Below are positions 10,926 to 23,308 of a DNA stretch of 64,000 nt, in pieces. The translations under genes and the position numbers were made by a program. Each line of letters begins with the position of its first letter. Position 1 is the stretch's first letter. The notes beneath the pieces are model-generated. The model was not told where the DNA came from and did no database searches. It saw only the letters and a program-made list of their open reading frames with translations. Source of the stretch: Brevipalpus yothersi (taxonomy: Eukaryota; Arthropoda; Arachnida; Trombidiformes; Tenuipalpidae); contig QZCP01000002.1 in NCBI GenBank assembly GCA_003956705.1, positions 84,779 to 148,778 of the forward strand, in the 5' to 3' direction.

Positions 10926-11378
10926 ATGGCCAAAAGTTTACGAAGTAAGCGGCAGCGAAAGATGCGTGCCATCAAGCGAGTAAGGTATGGTGAAAAAGAG
11001 TTGGCAAGATTGAAAAAGATGCTGGAAACAGAAGATGAAACAGTGGAAAAAGTGGATGTAACAAGGCATAGAAAACGACAAAAATCAACCAGTTCATCAG
11101 CGGAAGAAGTTCAATCTCCTGATGGTGTGTAACTTTATTTTATATTTGACCATATATTGCGTTTGAGAGGTCTTTCAATTGTCTCCTTTCTCTTCGTTCT
11201 AGGACAAAAAATGGAAGTTGATAATAACAGTGGTAAATCAGAGCCTAAAAAAGCCAGAAAATCGGGTACTTTAATGGATGAAAATGGATCTTTTCCCGTA
11301 TGGATGCATCCTAGGCAAAGAAAAAAGATGGTTAAGAAGCTAAAGAGTAAGAAGAAGCATTCCAAGAAAAAGGCATGA
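10926..11378 (+). CDS. LLPH: LLP homolog, small basic nucleolar protein, 2 exons
   Basis: LLPH is a small, highly basic nucleolar protein linked to large ribosomal subunit assembly. Exons are 10926-11124 and 11203-11378, joined across a 78-bp GT-AG intron, giving 124 aa (human 129). The N-terminus MAKSLRSKRQRKMRAIKR and the C-terminal block GSFPVWMHPRQRKKM are family hallmarks. A run of Lys follows at the end. The ATG at 10926 starts the conserved motif; upstream in-frame codons contain no ATG. It converges on the NRF-6-like gene, with a 298-bp gap. Confidence 0.93.
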
Positions 11379-11676
11379 TTCTTGATTCATTCGACTGGAA
11401 GATATAAAAATTGTATTAATGATGATCCAGCATTGGCATCTATTGTAAATTAAAGATTATACATGTTCTTTTTTCCTTAAAATTTGGTTGTTTGATGAAT
11501 CATATGGATTTTTAGTCAGGACAGTTTTCAAAAGTGTTTAATGGTGGCAGAAAGAAAGCATTCAAAAACTTTAATCAATTAGAAAATGAGACTAAAAATT
11601 GTTTTGCTATTATCAGAACTCAGTATTGTTAAGAAGAGATCAACAATTCACTATTCCGTAGATGCCTATGCAAACT

Positions 11677-14600
11677 TCATACGTGAGCTTTTATGACAGC
11701 AGTTAGCTTAACTGGATTATTTTTTTGATCGCTCGTTAAAGATGATGGACGAATCTCGAATCGCTTGTCCCGTCCAGATCCCAGAAGATAGTTTTGATAA
11801 ATATGAAGCAAACTTTGAGTCGGATACTCGACGAGGAGTGTCAACAGAAATGCTCCTACGTTGGTTAACAAGTAAATTCCACTAATCATGACAGCCTATG
11901 GAGATGAATATAGAAAATGAGATTTGATTTCAATAAGATGTGTCTTGTGAGCATTCTTACCCCGAAAGAAGTTGTTGCGCTCAAGTATGTTCGATTAGAT
12001 ATGGCAAAATGACTGTAGACCAGCCATTGAAGTAAGAAAACTCCATAGGTCAGTCGAGAGAGAAATATGAACGGTGGCCAAGAGAAAAATTTATCAGCTA
12101 ATGGAAAATTACCAGTGACCATTGAAAATATCATCCAAGACCATACAATTGACCAGGCAAGCCTGTGCAATAATGCATAAGCAATTGATTCATACACATC
12201 GTAGCCATATTTGGCAAACTTGTACGGATAATAGATGATGAAAAGCACAGTAAAGATGGACATCAGCCATAATGATGTATTTAAAATCTATTCAAAAAAT
12301 AAAAGATCAGTTTCAACTTTGAATGAGAAGAAAAATTTCCTCCTTTTCACCTTATTTATCTTGAAATTTCGACCGACAATGGAAAGAATTTCTCCTAAAA
12401 CTAGACCGAAACAATATGGCCCAATTCTACACCATGGCTTGATATACACTTCTTCATAATAGCCGTTTATAAATTCTGGTAACAGCATGAGAGTTGGAAT
12501 ATGATCACCAGTATAAACGATAAAACCAGTCAACAGTACTGATGCTAAAATTATCGTTCCATTCAAGGTCCAGCAAATCAGAGGCATCCTGATGATTGAA
12601 CGAAAAAAAAAGTGAAGAATTCCAAGATTGTGCCCACAACTTACCCAAGTATTGAGAGCATCAAAAGGAATGGTGCTAACATGAAGAATTGAAAATCATT
12701 GCTTATGTACCAAGTTGGTCCAAGACACTGATGAACAAATGAGTTGAATTTTTCATTAACAAAGTTTGGACATTCTCTCACTTACTGTATGCTCTATCGC
12801 TTTCAATGGGTACAGATTATTCATCATGAAAACTAATTTTGGCCAATCTTTTTTGCATGATGATGCTATCTCCTCATTCCACACATACCAATTAGGACCA
12901 GAGGAAATTCGCCCCCAAATCAGTGATAAAAGAAGTGTACATATAAGAGGTATGATTAATCTGAAAGGGAACGTTTCTTTATCGATAAATAAATTTTTCA
13001 ACTGTGGGATTTTCCATGATTTTATGGTAAATCGAATAGAATTTACCTTATATAACGGTAAAAATAAACACCCAACAGTCCTCGACATGATATGTAAACT
13101 TTCATGAGATCTGATTTGCCTTTCAATTGTTTGGAAATTTTTCGAGCCATAGTCATGACATGGTATGAAACAAGTAGACCACTGAAAGAGAGATCGATTA
13201 ACACAATTAGCATAGTAATCAACTATGGTAAGGAAAATTTAACCTGATAACGAAAAAAGTGTCCACCCACGGAGTAGTTTGGATTGCATATTGTATCGGA
13301 AATTCTTGAGATCGCTCTTGCAGCTCAGTGAAGTCAACTGTGAAGTGATCAATATGGTTAAAAAGTGATTCATTATAACTAATTGTAATTTTATTTATCT
13401 CACCAGCTAGAGAAGCAAGAAGAGTCAGAGAACCATGTCCGATTACGATGAAGATCATGGCAAGAACTTTGATTCCATGTAAGCAAGATATTGAATCTGA
13501 TGATAGCTTGGTGTTCAAAAGTTTGGTGCCATTGCGAATGATCGAAAAGTTTAACGATAAGTTGATTAGAGTTGATTTAGATTTCATATTATATCTCGCA
13601 AGGTACCAATCCATGATTGTTCCGATGAGTGAAATTAAAATGAGCAGCCCAAAAAATATGCTGAAATATGATATATTTCCCTATCATTTTTCGATGGAAA
13701 ATGACTTTTCAATTATTTTCCTCTTACATTATGGCGGATTCAATACTATCCAATGGCTTTGATGTACCATCATCACAATTGCCCAACACAAATTTCAAAA
13801 TTTTGTGAACTTTCAAGGCTAAAAATGATCAAATCGAATAAAATAATCATAAATCACAATTTGAATTTTGATTTGACGAGAGACACCAAGCTATATCTCA
13901 CTTTTGGAAGCACTTTTGATAAGTCTATTAATGTCTTCATTACTACAAGTTGATGGAATACACACATGAACATCAGGATTCACGTAGTCAGCTGATGTGG
14001 CTGATGAGTAGGATCGAATTTTTTCGACTTGTTCAGGCTGAAGATGGAGAAAGAAAATTGGTGGAATTTTGTTTGAATAGAGAAATCTTATTTACATACT
14101 TTAATATTTAAGCCAATTTGATCTATTGCACTATTGGGAATACTGTCAAGCATTTTGGATAGAGGAATATAGGCATGACAATATCGTCCTGTTGTCAAGT
14201 TTGGCAGTGCAGGAAAGTCATTTTGGTATCGCTTGGTGTCAATATTGAGTTGAAGACATTCATCATAAGAACCATAAAGTTTACTTTTACCTCTCATCAT
14301 TCCGGATGGAGGCTTTCCTTGAGCATCAAGTACTTTGAGCCGGAAAAATTAGAGAAGAACAATTTGAATTTGAGAATTCAAAATTGATATTAAAAGTATT
14401 TTAAACTATTTCTGGAAAATTTTGTAGGTAAAAATTATTCACTACATAAGCTTACATCTCAGGGTCCATGTTGTTCCTTGCTCAATTTCATCCAGAAAAA
14501 GTTCCAAAAAATCGGCACATGAGGAGGATAGATTTGATCGATTGAGGATTGTGTCGATCTTCATACGGATCATGTTGATGGCAAGGCTGAGATCACCACC

Positions 14601-14738
14601 TCGCATAACTTTGGAAGCAATTTTGCTGAAAATAATGTCGAGTTTATCATCTTGTAAGAGTTGACAATTTCCACAAGATATGAAAAAAATTATTAAACCT
14701 ATTGAAAGAAAATTAAAATGATAATAAATATTCATCAT
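11677..14738 (-). CDS. NRF-6-like membrane acyltransferase, 11 exons, 778 aa
   Basis: The nose-resistant-to-fluoxetine family are multipass acyltransferase-3 proteins implicated in lipid transport or modification. I assembled exons 14738-14456, 14332-14100, 14037-13902, 13818-13728, 13660-13244, 13181-13047, 12960-12786, 12727-12645, 12588-12351, 12287-11961 and 11895-11677. All ten introns (56-123 bp) are GT-AG and keep frame. The order is: signal peptide; NRF domain with LLDAQGKPPSGMM, YGSYDECL and VCIPSTCS; first membrane segment FFGLLILISLIGTI; then the acyltransferase domain from about residue 305, with SCLHGIKVLAM, VIGHGSL, TPWVDTFFVISGLLVSY, CLGPTWYISNDFQFF, KPWCRIGPYCFGLVLG and LSRLTYGVFLLQWL. 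The His of VIGHG is the usual catalytic candidate. The gene looks intact. Substrate is unknown. Confidence 0.93.
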
Positions 14739-15784
14739 TAGCCTAAATGAGTGTTGGAGTTAGATCAAATTCATTATGGCAAATTAAAGCATGGAAAAAA
14801 GATGAGAGCAGCAATTGTTAAGCTCACCATTTTTCCTTGTTCTCAGATTACGGTTTCCAATACAAAATAGAGAATCAAAAAGAAATAGAAACAATCATCA
14901 ATAAAGATTTACAAGGTTGTCTGGTGTGATATCAGCTGAATAAGAACGGTGTCTAAGGGATCTAGTGTCCATGGTAAAATTCGATTGATCTTCGATTAAT
15001 CTCAGCTGATCGATCCGAACATTTGAACATGAACATTGTACACCATGAAAAAATAGAAATTTGAATCAGAAACTCATAGCAGCGTAATCCGAAGATGATA
15101 TGTTCACAAAACCTCGAGCTGACAAGTGATGCACCCTGTTTCGAGTGATGATTGACACAAACAGTTGATGACAGATTCCATTTCTATACACTGTCACGTT
15201 AACAGAGCGGCAAATGCTCAATGATGTGTATCAGTCAGTCATTTGATCCTTATGGTCGTTCAGAAAGGGGCGAGCTTCTAAAAGATCACCATATCGGAAA
15301 AAGATGGCCTGTGTTGGCCATTGAAAAGGACATGTCCAAAATTGGCCCATATATCCAGAATCTATATCTCTTTGAGGTGCCCTATGATTCAAAATTATTT
15401 ACGTGTTGTTACAGATACTGCGAGTTCAATCAATAGAGAGCTTCAGATAGGAATTCAGTGTAGCGCGAAACTAGATGGATAGCTTCATCATAACTTTATT
15501 TTCATCATAGTTTATCTCGATTGAGAAAAGTTATCATTTGACTGAAAATTTGAAAAAAAAATAATATTCTACTAGCTGCCCAAACCGATTCCTTAATTAT
15601 CCAATTCAATCAGGAATCTCATTGTACATGTAAATCTATTGAAATATGTTTTATGGGCATATATGAGATAGGGGAGCACGAAAAAATTGACGAAAAAGTA
15701 TATCAGTGAATATTTAACAATAAATACAAGATACGAAAAAGCGAAATGATACTTAAATTTAAAATGCTAACAAAGAGATAAAAA
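14739..15784. other. Intergenic gap, NRF-6-like gene to ML gene
   Basis: This contains the upstream region of the NRF-6-like gene. A 71-codon open frame at 15221-15436 (+) has no recognised features. Nothing else is supportable. Confidence 0.4.
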
Positions 15785-16380
15785 TTATTTCAATTCTATT
15801 GGTACTGTGAAACAAGCAATTGGATAGCCCCAAAAACTGGTGAGCTTAATTTGATATTCGCCTTTGTGTACAGGAAGATTTCGATCCAAATACATAGAAT
15901 AATTGTAGGTATATACTTTGTTATTCCTTATAGGACAAGTGATGCCATGATTATTACAGGCATTCCTCTCGAAAGTTCCCAGTAATGGCATGAACCTGGT
16001 CCACATTGAGTCTGATTTGGTGGAAGTAACATCAATATAAACGTAATCCGAATCGAAAGGAGCTTTAAAATCGAATTCCAATTTGGCTTTATTCTCTCTA
16101 GTCACAATGCAGGGAATGTTATCCTCTATACACCCACTAATTCGAACCTCTTTAACATCTCCTCCTGTTGAATTAAGTGATATACATGATATACATGATA
16201 TACATGATATACAAAGGAAAACAATTCATATGATAAAAATATTCATTCTTGATGAGAGTAAACAAGAAATTAAAGAGGAAATAATCACTCACCACATTTT
16301 TGAAAATCAACTTTCACCGATATGGCGATGGTAATCAGTGTAGATAATAAAATAATATTCCAAACAATATTGAACAACAT
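15785..16380 (-). CDS. Secreted ML-domain (NPC2/MD-2-like) lipid-binding protein, 2 exons
   Basis: ML-domain proteins are small secreted beta-sandwiches that bind sterols, fatty acids or other lipids; mite group 2 allergens belong here. Exons 16380-16293 and 16164-15785 give 155 aa across a 128-bp GT-AG intron. Residues 1-21 form a signal peptide (MLFNIVWNIILLSTLITI). Six cysteines at 29, 41, 48, 99, 106 and 147 fit the family's three disulfides. Motifs VDFQKCGGDVKEVRISGC, NNHGITCP and the final FWGYPIACFTVPIEL match NPC2-like proteins. The exon join falls immediately after the first cysteine. The ligand cannot be told from sequence. Confidence 0.9.
16179..16212. repeat. 9-bp tandem repeat in the ML gene intron
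   Basis: Nearly four perfect copies of GATATACAT lie inside the 128-bp intron of the ML-domain gene. This is probably a young minisatellite-like slippage product. Confidence 0.85.
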
Positions 16381-17205
16381 TTTGAGAATCACCAAGAAAA
16401 AATCTCACTCAATAAATTTACACTAAAGCTAAAAAGAAGTTAATCAAATAGTTTCAAGTTGTAATGAACAAATGATCTTAGACATTGATCATCACACACA
16501 CAAATATATCGGAAACAGGCCACTGACAATATTTTCTCTCACTCTTCATGGTCCAGATATAATTGTTATCGATGATAATGTTGTATGGATCGGTCGAAAA
16601 ACAAACAAGACCTATTTGACTCCAGATCTGATCTCAAATGCAAAAAATTCGTGCCAACAATTGGCACTTCATTTCACGTGTAATTATAATTGTTTTTGAT
16701 AAATTATATATCGCATGATATTGAAGGGAATACAAAATCACGTCACAACCTAGACGAGAAAGAGCGAGAGTGTCATCGTTTCATGACTTGCTAACCTGAT
16801 TCAATAATCAATGGTCATTGATCTTTCTATCTAACTCAAAATAATCGAATGAACTCGACATGTTTCTCATCAGTAAATGTTCATTTCAGAAAGTTTCAAT
16901 GAAACTACGATAGCCTAATAGAATACTGGTATACTTCATACGTATGGTCGTGATCATTGACACTAGTGAATAAAATGAGCATAGAAGTCAGTCAGAAGCA
17001 AGTGTTCTAATTTTTTCCAAAATCATGATCAAATTGATATTCAATGTTTTCTCTCTCTCTCTCTCGTCCATTATTCAAGGTCTTCTTCGGTGCTTTCAGT
17101 TGGGCAAGCATAAATTATGACAATGGCATTCAATGAGAAGAATAAATTAAACAAGAACATCATGACACTGGAATATTCGACAAAAAAATGTATCGAGTTC
17201 AATGT

Positions 17206-17252
<47 letters not shown>

Positions 17253-17617
17253 ATATTCACTAATCAATATTTACGAGGCAATCCATTATAACCAGGGTGA
17301 ATGTCATCGATTTGGGTTGAATAGCCTTCTCGAATCGTACTATGCAAGTTTCAAACGGCCTCAGGAGTTCGAAATAATCCCTTTATCATTAATTAAATTT
17401 CGGCAGGCTCAAATTCAAAGTATTTGTGAATGCATTTAATTAGCAATAAAAGTCAAATATGAACAAGAGAAAAAGTAGTGAAGAAGAGAGAGAGAAAATA
17501 AATGAGCAAATTAATAAAATTATATGCGATAATCTTAGTGAATTGAGAAAGGGAGAGATAATAAATGAGTTTTGACATTTTTTGCATTTTATCAAATAAA
17601 TCATTTAATTCAGTTTT
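16381..17617. other. Intergenic gap, ML gene to orphan secreted gene
   Basis: No gene was recognised. It holds short CT runs near 17050 and a (GA)n tract at 17209-17247. The right end is the 3' flank of the orphan 802-residue gene. Confidence 0.4.
17209..17247. repeat. (AG)n microsatellite, about 39 bp
   Basis: A pure AG dinucleotide run in the gap downstream of the orphan secreted gene. Confidence 0.95.
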
Positions 17618-20026
17618 TTACACTGAATGATGACTTTTCTTCCAGCCTGATGAATGTATTTCCGGTGACCAGGTCACTTGTGTGTACCTTTGATCAATTT
17701 GTGATGCTCGAGCATTGTCCTCCTCACCATCCCGATCATCTTCACCGTTAGGTATTTCACCCTCATTATTATTACCTAAATCATCATCATAATACGCCTT
17801 CTCATCATCGGAACGCAATTGCTTGTCTCCATATCTTAATATTCGACTCTTCTGCTGCAATCCTCTTGCACCTCTCTTGTCCTTCTCAGTTACTGTACCA
17901 ACACTTTCCACCTCAGTATTCTCTTTTCCGCCCTTATTCCACTTTTTCTCTTTCCATATTTCTTCCTGTTTCTGTTCGAAAACTCGATGCTTAGAACGTT
18001 CAATACCCTTATCGAATGTTGTCCGGTCACCAGTTTTCACTTTATTCTCTCGGGAAACTTTATTCGGATCGCCTGAGCTTAAACTCAATCCCGATATTTC
18101 TCCAGTCGCAATATTGCTTGTGCCAATATTTCCACCTCCTCCACCACCACCTCCACCACTGCCACTGCCACTGCCACCGATACCACCAGAATTGCTATTT
18201 AACGGTACAGTGGTGTGTCTCAAACCATGAGAACCTCTCATCAGCCGTGAATTGTGGACTGAAGACGCTTGAGGCTTAATTCTAACGGTGTCCGATCGAA
18301 CAGTGTCCGAACGGAATCTCAGTCGTGGTCGAGCTGTCAGGCGTTGACGATGTGGCTTATTGCTTTCGATTGCTTGATATTTAATTATTCTGGATGCTGA
18401 TGAAGATGATGTTGATCGTGGTGAGTCGGAATATTTTCGATGATTGGTTCGAATTTTCTTCTGCTTCGAATTGTCTGGAGGCTCTTCATCCTCAAATATT
18501 TCCAAATTATCCGATTCTTTGAGATCATATCCTGACAGATCATCAGCATATTCATCAGCGTAATCAACATCATCGGATGCAGCCACTGATGTTAATCGAT
18601 CTCGATGAGAATTGTCCACCACATTATCGTCAAAATCATCATGGTCATCTCGAAGTTTGTGCCTATTCCGACGCCTATGCCTTAGAACTGGAGCTCGTGT
18701 ACTGGCCACAGTCTCTTGTTTTTGAATTATAACCTCCATCTTCGTGGTTTGACCGGAAGTATCTGGATTCGGAATGAATATGGGAAAAAGTTGGTCCTTT
18801 GGAATAGTTTTGATTTGTGGATCATCAAAGCGGTAAAAAATTATCGGACCTTGTCGAGATTCTGTTATTGTAGACTTGATACTATTTTGCCCGGCATTAC
18901 TTGGCTTCGTTACAATGGCGTTATTTGATGAACTTTGAATATTGTTAATATTATTATTATTACTATTACCGTTGCTATTCATATTATTACCATTCGAATT
19001 GAAATTATTTTGATTATTGTTACCATTTGTCGTGCATGGCTTATTGTGATTGTTATTATTATTAATATTGTTGTTCATCTGTTGATTACCGTTATTTAAC
19101 ATTGGAGGAAACATTTGAGGCCTCATGTCTGGACCACCTAAATGAATAGGTCGTGGTCTAAATAAATCCATTGGCTGGGAAATTGGACGAGGCAGAAGAG
19201 GCTCAGGTTTAAATGGTCTATCAAAATCGAGAAGTTCATTTAAGCCAGGAATTAGTGGTGAAAATAATGATGAACCGGTGGCTGAGAAAGGTGGTGGCCT
19301 CAGCAGATGGAAACCTCCGTTCGTTTTCTCCGGGAATTTATCGTTTGTCATTAGATCAAAATCTGAACTAAACAGATCACTATCCTTACCGAAAAGTGGT
19401 GTCGGCTTATTTTGATTCTTGTTCGGTGGACGCTGATTTTGATTCAGATGAGGTGGAATTGATTTGATTGATGAAGGTGAGCTGAGTGTGGATGGAGGTG
19501 GAATTTCCATGTAAGTTCCATCTGAAAACGGTTGATCATGATGACCATTGAGTCCATTGATATCAAGTAGTTGATAGTTTTGTAAATTTTTCAATGGAAA
19601 TGGTTTGGCTATAAGTTTACCCGAATCGGGCCACAAACTTTCCGCTATTTTGGGCACCTTTTTTAAGAATGTTGACAATTCGATGGGTTTCACTTCGATA
19701 GTATTCTCTTTTGGCCAGCGAAACAGTTTTGTTTTTAGTGATCCATCGATCACAGAACCGAATTTGGGTAACAATCGTATCGGTGTTTTAGGCACAAAAA
19801 TTCCATTGTATTTGAGAATATTTGAAAAAATACTTCGACGTGGATTGGACGAAGTCGGTGTAACATTGTGAGAATCATGAGAACTATGAGAAACATGATT
19901 TTCGTGTAATTGATGAGGATTTTTGTTACCAAAAGGTAATCCGTGGACACATGAGTAATGGAAAAGTAATATAATAACACTGATCATGTACATTTTGTTG
20001 ATGATTAAAATCATCATATTCACCAT
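17618..20026 (-). CDS. Orphan secreted low-complexity protein, 802 aa
   Basis: I do not recognise this protein. It is a single 802-codon ORF starting at an ATG with a hydrophobic N-terminus (MYMISVIILLFHYSCVHG), probably a signal peptide. A more ordered section follows (residues 65-150, with IRLLPKFGSVIDGSLKTKLF), then a Pro-rich part, an Asn-rich tract with polyN runs (about 310-375), a conserved-looking patch (GPIIFYRFDDPQIKTIPKDQ), basic clusters (RHRRRNRHK), an acidic stretch (DDVDYADEYADDLSGYD), a run of eight or nine glycines, and a charged C-terminus. The multiple RR/KR sites could be processed by furin-like proteases. It could be an extracellular matrix or cuticular protein, or a precursor; function is unknown. 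The long uninterrupted frame argues that it is real. Confidence 0.75.
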   Translation of the reverse strand: MVNMMILIINKMYMISVIILLFHYSCVHGLPFGNKNPHQLHENHVSHSSHDSHNVTPTSSNPRRSIFSNILKYNGIFVPKTPIRLLPKFGSVIDGSLKTKLFRWPKENTIEVKPIELSTFLKKVPKIAESLWPDSGKLIAKPFPLKNLQNYQLLDINGLNGHHDQPFSDGTYMEIPPPSTLSSPSSIKSIPPHLNQNQRPPNKNQNKPTPLFGKDSDLFSSDFDLMTNDKFPEKTNGGFHLLRPPPFSATGSSLFSPLIPGLNELLDFDRPFKPEPLLPRPISQPMDLFRPRPIHLGGPDMRPQMFPPMLNNGNQQMNNNINNNNNHNKPCTTNGNNNQNNFNSNGNNMNSNGNSNNNNINNIQSSSNNAIVTKPSNAGQNSIKSTITESRQGPIIFYRFDDPQIKTIPKDQLFPIFIPNPDTSGQTTKMEVIIQKQETVASTRAPVLRHRRRNRHKLRDDHDDFDDNVVDNSHRDRLTSVAASDDVDYADEYADDLSGYDLKESDNLEIFEDEEPPDNSKQKKIRTNHRKYSDSPRSTSSSSASRIIKYQAIESNKPHRQRLTARPRLRFRSDTVRSDTVRIKPQASSVHNSRLMRGSHGLRHTTVPLNSNSGGIGGSGSGSGGGGGGGGGNIGTSNIATGEISGLSLSSGDPNKVSRENKVKTGDRTTFDKGIERSKHRVFEQKQEEIWKEKKWNKGGKENTEVESVGTVTEKDKRGARGLQQKSRILRYGDKQLRSDDEKAYYDDDLGNNNEGEIPNGEDDRDGEEDNARASQIDQRYTQVTWSPEIHSSGWKKSHHSV

Positions 20027-23000
20027 AATATCATTTGTGGTGAAAAATATTCCTCTTACTTGATGGACAATTGAAAATACTTTATCAAATTCACTTCCGC
20101 CCTGTGGATACTATTCGGGAAAATCCGATAACAGAATAAAACGAAAACACATCCACATACATACAAAACTGTTCAATTAAGGTGCAAAAATCGTTGAAAC
20201 GATATTGTTGAAAGTACCGTTAGAAATTGATTCGATCGAATATAATTTAACTTGTATGATCAAAAAATGAAAAACTTCTACTTGAACGTCACCCAAACTA
20301 TTTTTGTGATGACATACTCGACTTTAAAAGTTGATAAAATTGATACTCGAAGCCTGATGATGATCATCGTCCAATTGATCATACCTCCTTCATGCCCGAT
20401 AATCCAAGCCCCAAAAACGATCGGCCACTCACTCTCATCTTGATACACTTTTCACACACACCATTCTTGAATGGTGTGTGTTTATCTGCTGATATGCTGA
20501 GAGAAGTGCTCTGATATGTTGCTGACAGGCCGATATAAAGGTTCATACAGTATATACACTTTCAGGGGGATGATTTGCTGTGTTCGATGAGCGTTTAATG
20601 GGCTAACTTATAGTTAATCAATTGGGATGAGAATCAAACGGATTGACTCTTCTTCACATCGTTGTATGTAAGAAGAGAGAGAGAGAGAAAAAAAACTTAG
20701 GGGCTATCGAAAATGCGCTTAAACAAGCATCAATGTCTGATAAATATGGGTCTGACATGAAATGGTCTGAAACATTTGCTCAGAATTCTATTGTTTCTGA
20801 ATTTTTCGAAATCACCTTCTTTCTTTTGAACAAAAAAAGTGTGTGATCTTCGGTTCGATTGATTCGAGAGAGTGTTGATACAACAGATGAATTATAGAAG
20901 GCTGAGTAGAGCCAAAATTTTTATTCTATTCTATTTTTTCCCATCACCACAACTTTCAAGAGGGAAAGAGAAAAAGAGAGATGAGCATCGATGTTCGGAT
21001 GATGATGAATCAATGATAAATGTATGATTTCGATGCATCAATAGAGCTCAATAACTCTGTATGAATCCTTGTTTATGAGTAAATTAGAGCATTTGAGAAG
21101 AAAAGAACCATTTTTTGATGAACAAATGAACTTAATTGTTACTTTTTCTCTCCGAAACTGTGCTGAGAAACTTTTATAAGTTCACTAATCATCAGCAAAT
21201 TAGGTGAAAATTTCCTCAATTTTTTCTCGATGCACTCTTTTACTTATAAGTTCACTTTCTATTCTCGAGATGAGCCTTTAAACTCTCTCGTTCCAATTGG
21301 AAAAGAGTTCTTTCAGCAAATTTCACCAGAAACATTCCAATATCATCATTCAAAACATGGTTTAATCGAGAGGCTTGAGTTATTTAGCTTTCTACATGGT
21401 TCATTCACCTTCAATCGAGACTTCCAGTTGAATCTCAATTTCTCTATTCTTTCAAGAATGAGTGAAATTAAATCTCTGTGAATCAACACTCCATGGATGA
21501 GAAACTATGCCTGAATGAATGATGTCAGGATTTCATTCTACTTTCTCTACTATTATTTCCCAATTTCTGATTTCTGATTAAATCGATACTTTTAATTGAG
21601 GAAAGAATCTATTCGATCGATAGAAAGGGACGCAAACGATATTTCTCTGAACAATAAGCTTGATTGATTGTTTCGAATTTGTTCGTTGAAATGACAGTTT
21701 TAAATTGTTTTCGCCTTAATGAAGCATGAACTAGAGGACTTGTTGGTTCCCTGTCTTATTGAGTGATATTCGATGAATGAGAGCTCTTCTGTAGATTCGA
21801 AGCTGCATTCCGCCATTTTTCGATGGATTCTTACGGTAATTATTTTTGAAATGTTTTGAATGATTCCTTTTCAAAATCCCAATAGATGATGATAAATAAT
21901 TCTTGCTTCTGAAGCTATTCAATGAAAGTTCTACTCCTCGTAAAACCTTGCAAACTTCGAATCAGGGGATCAGGGGAGCGAGTCTGGAGAGATTTTGTAC
22001 CTTTCTGGATTGAGAAATTAATTTCCAGATACGAGGTGCTGAAATGAATCTATCATGTTCTATTTTTCGAACTTCTCAAGCTTACAGTTCTGTCCAAATA
22101 AATGAACTTCAAGCTTCAAGCTGAAATTCTCGATTCATCTCCATACAAAACTCTCCATCTCAAATTCATCTCGTATACATGCTTCAATCATTATGAATCG
22201 TGAGCTTCAATAACAATACCAATATTACATAATTCAATTGAAATACACGATTTTTTTCAGATTGATTTTCAGTCAAGCCAGTGATAAAGTGTAGTTTCTA
22301 ATTTCATAGTTTCAAGGTTGATGTATTCACAAGACCTCTGTGTACATATGTCTGAATTTGATTTTTCAAACTCTCATCAAACCAATCTTACAGCAAATTT
22401 TATGATTGAGTGCAGCCAATGGAAGATGATCAGACCTCTCTCTGATTAAGTGAGATTTAAAACAATTTTGAAATCTAAGATTCTCGATTTACGGTATAGT
22501 GATCCAAATCACGATATCTGTAATTTCAATCAGTATTTGAAATAGAATGTTCATCTCAGCAATGCGAACCCTTTAGGTCTTCAAAAACATGATTTATTTT
22601 GAAGTTTATGAGAGAACTAAGAGACTGAATTCGATGCATAGCATCCAGTGTGAATTTTCTTTTCAAAAATGATGTGTTGAGATAAAAATGAGTTGCGCTA
22701 ATTTCGATAAAAGGAGAAATGATTCTTCCACATTTCAATGGATGCTCGGTAGTCAAAGAAAAGAGAATGACGATAAAATGATCGTCGTTAGCAATATCTA
22801 CAAATTTAATTAAGGAACAAGACAATGTGAAAAATGCCTCAACACGCCATCAGGCCTACTTGTGAGATGGAGATTTTGAACATATTTCTGGACAAAAAAG
22901 AAATAGAGAGCTAAAGAAGGGGGATATAGCAGATTCGATGAGATGTTTGCTTCCCCAACTTATTCGTGGGCGAGTATCCAAACGCATTGAATTACGAGCA

Positions 23001-23308
23001 TGATGAATCATAGCTTTAAAATGATGAGAGGAGAATAAGAAGTGATCGAAAAGATCTGAGCATCCATTTGGCCAGTTGCTCTTCTTCTGATTGTTTGAAT
23101 TCGATCTCTCTTCTCCATGATGATGGTTTGTCAAATATTTACAATCGTATACACAAAGTATGTACATAGGCCTGTGACTATCAGTATAATTGACAGTCCT
23201 TCCTGCATGGGTAGAACCTATTGTATATTTGTCATATTTATAGTGGTAAATTTCACATTTACATCTTGGTTTAGGTCTACTTTCTGATCATCTCATTCGC
23301 TAGATGAA
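20027..23308. other. Intergenic gap, about 3.3 kb
   Basis: This lies between the start of the orphan secreted gene and the 3' end of Atrophin. Short open frames occur on both strands but none has recognisable domains. The part near 22.5-23.3 kb probably includes the Atrophin 3' untranslated region. A TATAAAGG on the plus strand near 20535 has no ORF behind it. Confidence 0.4.
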
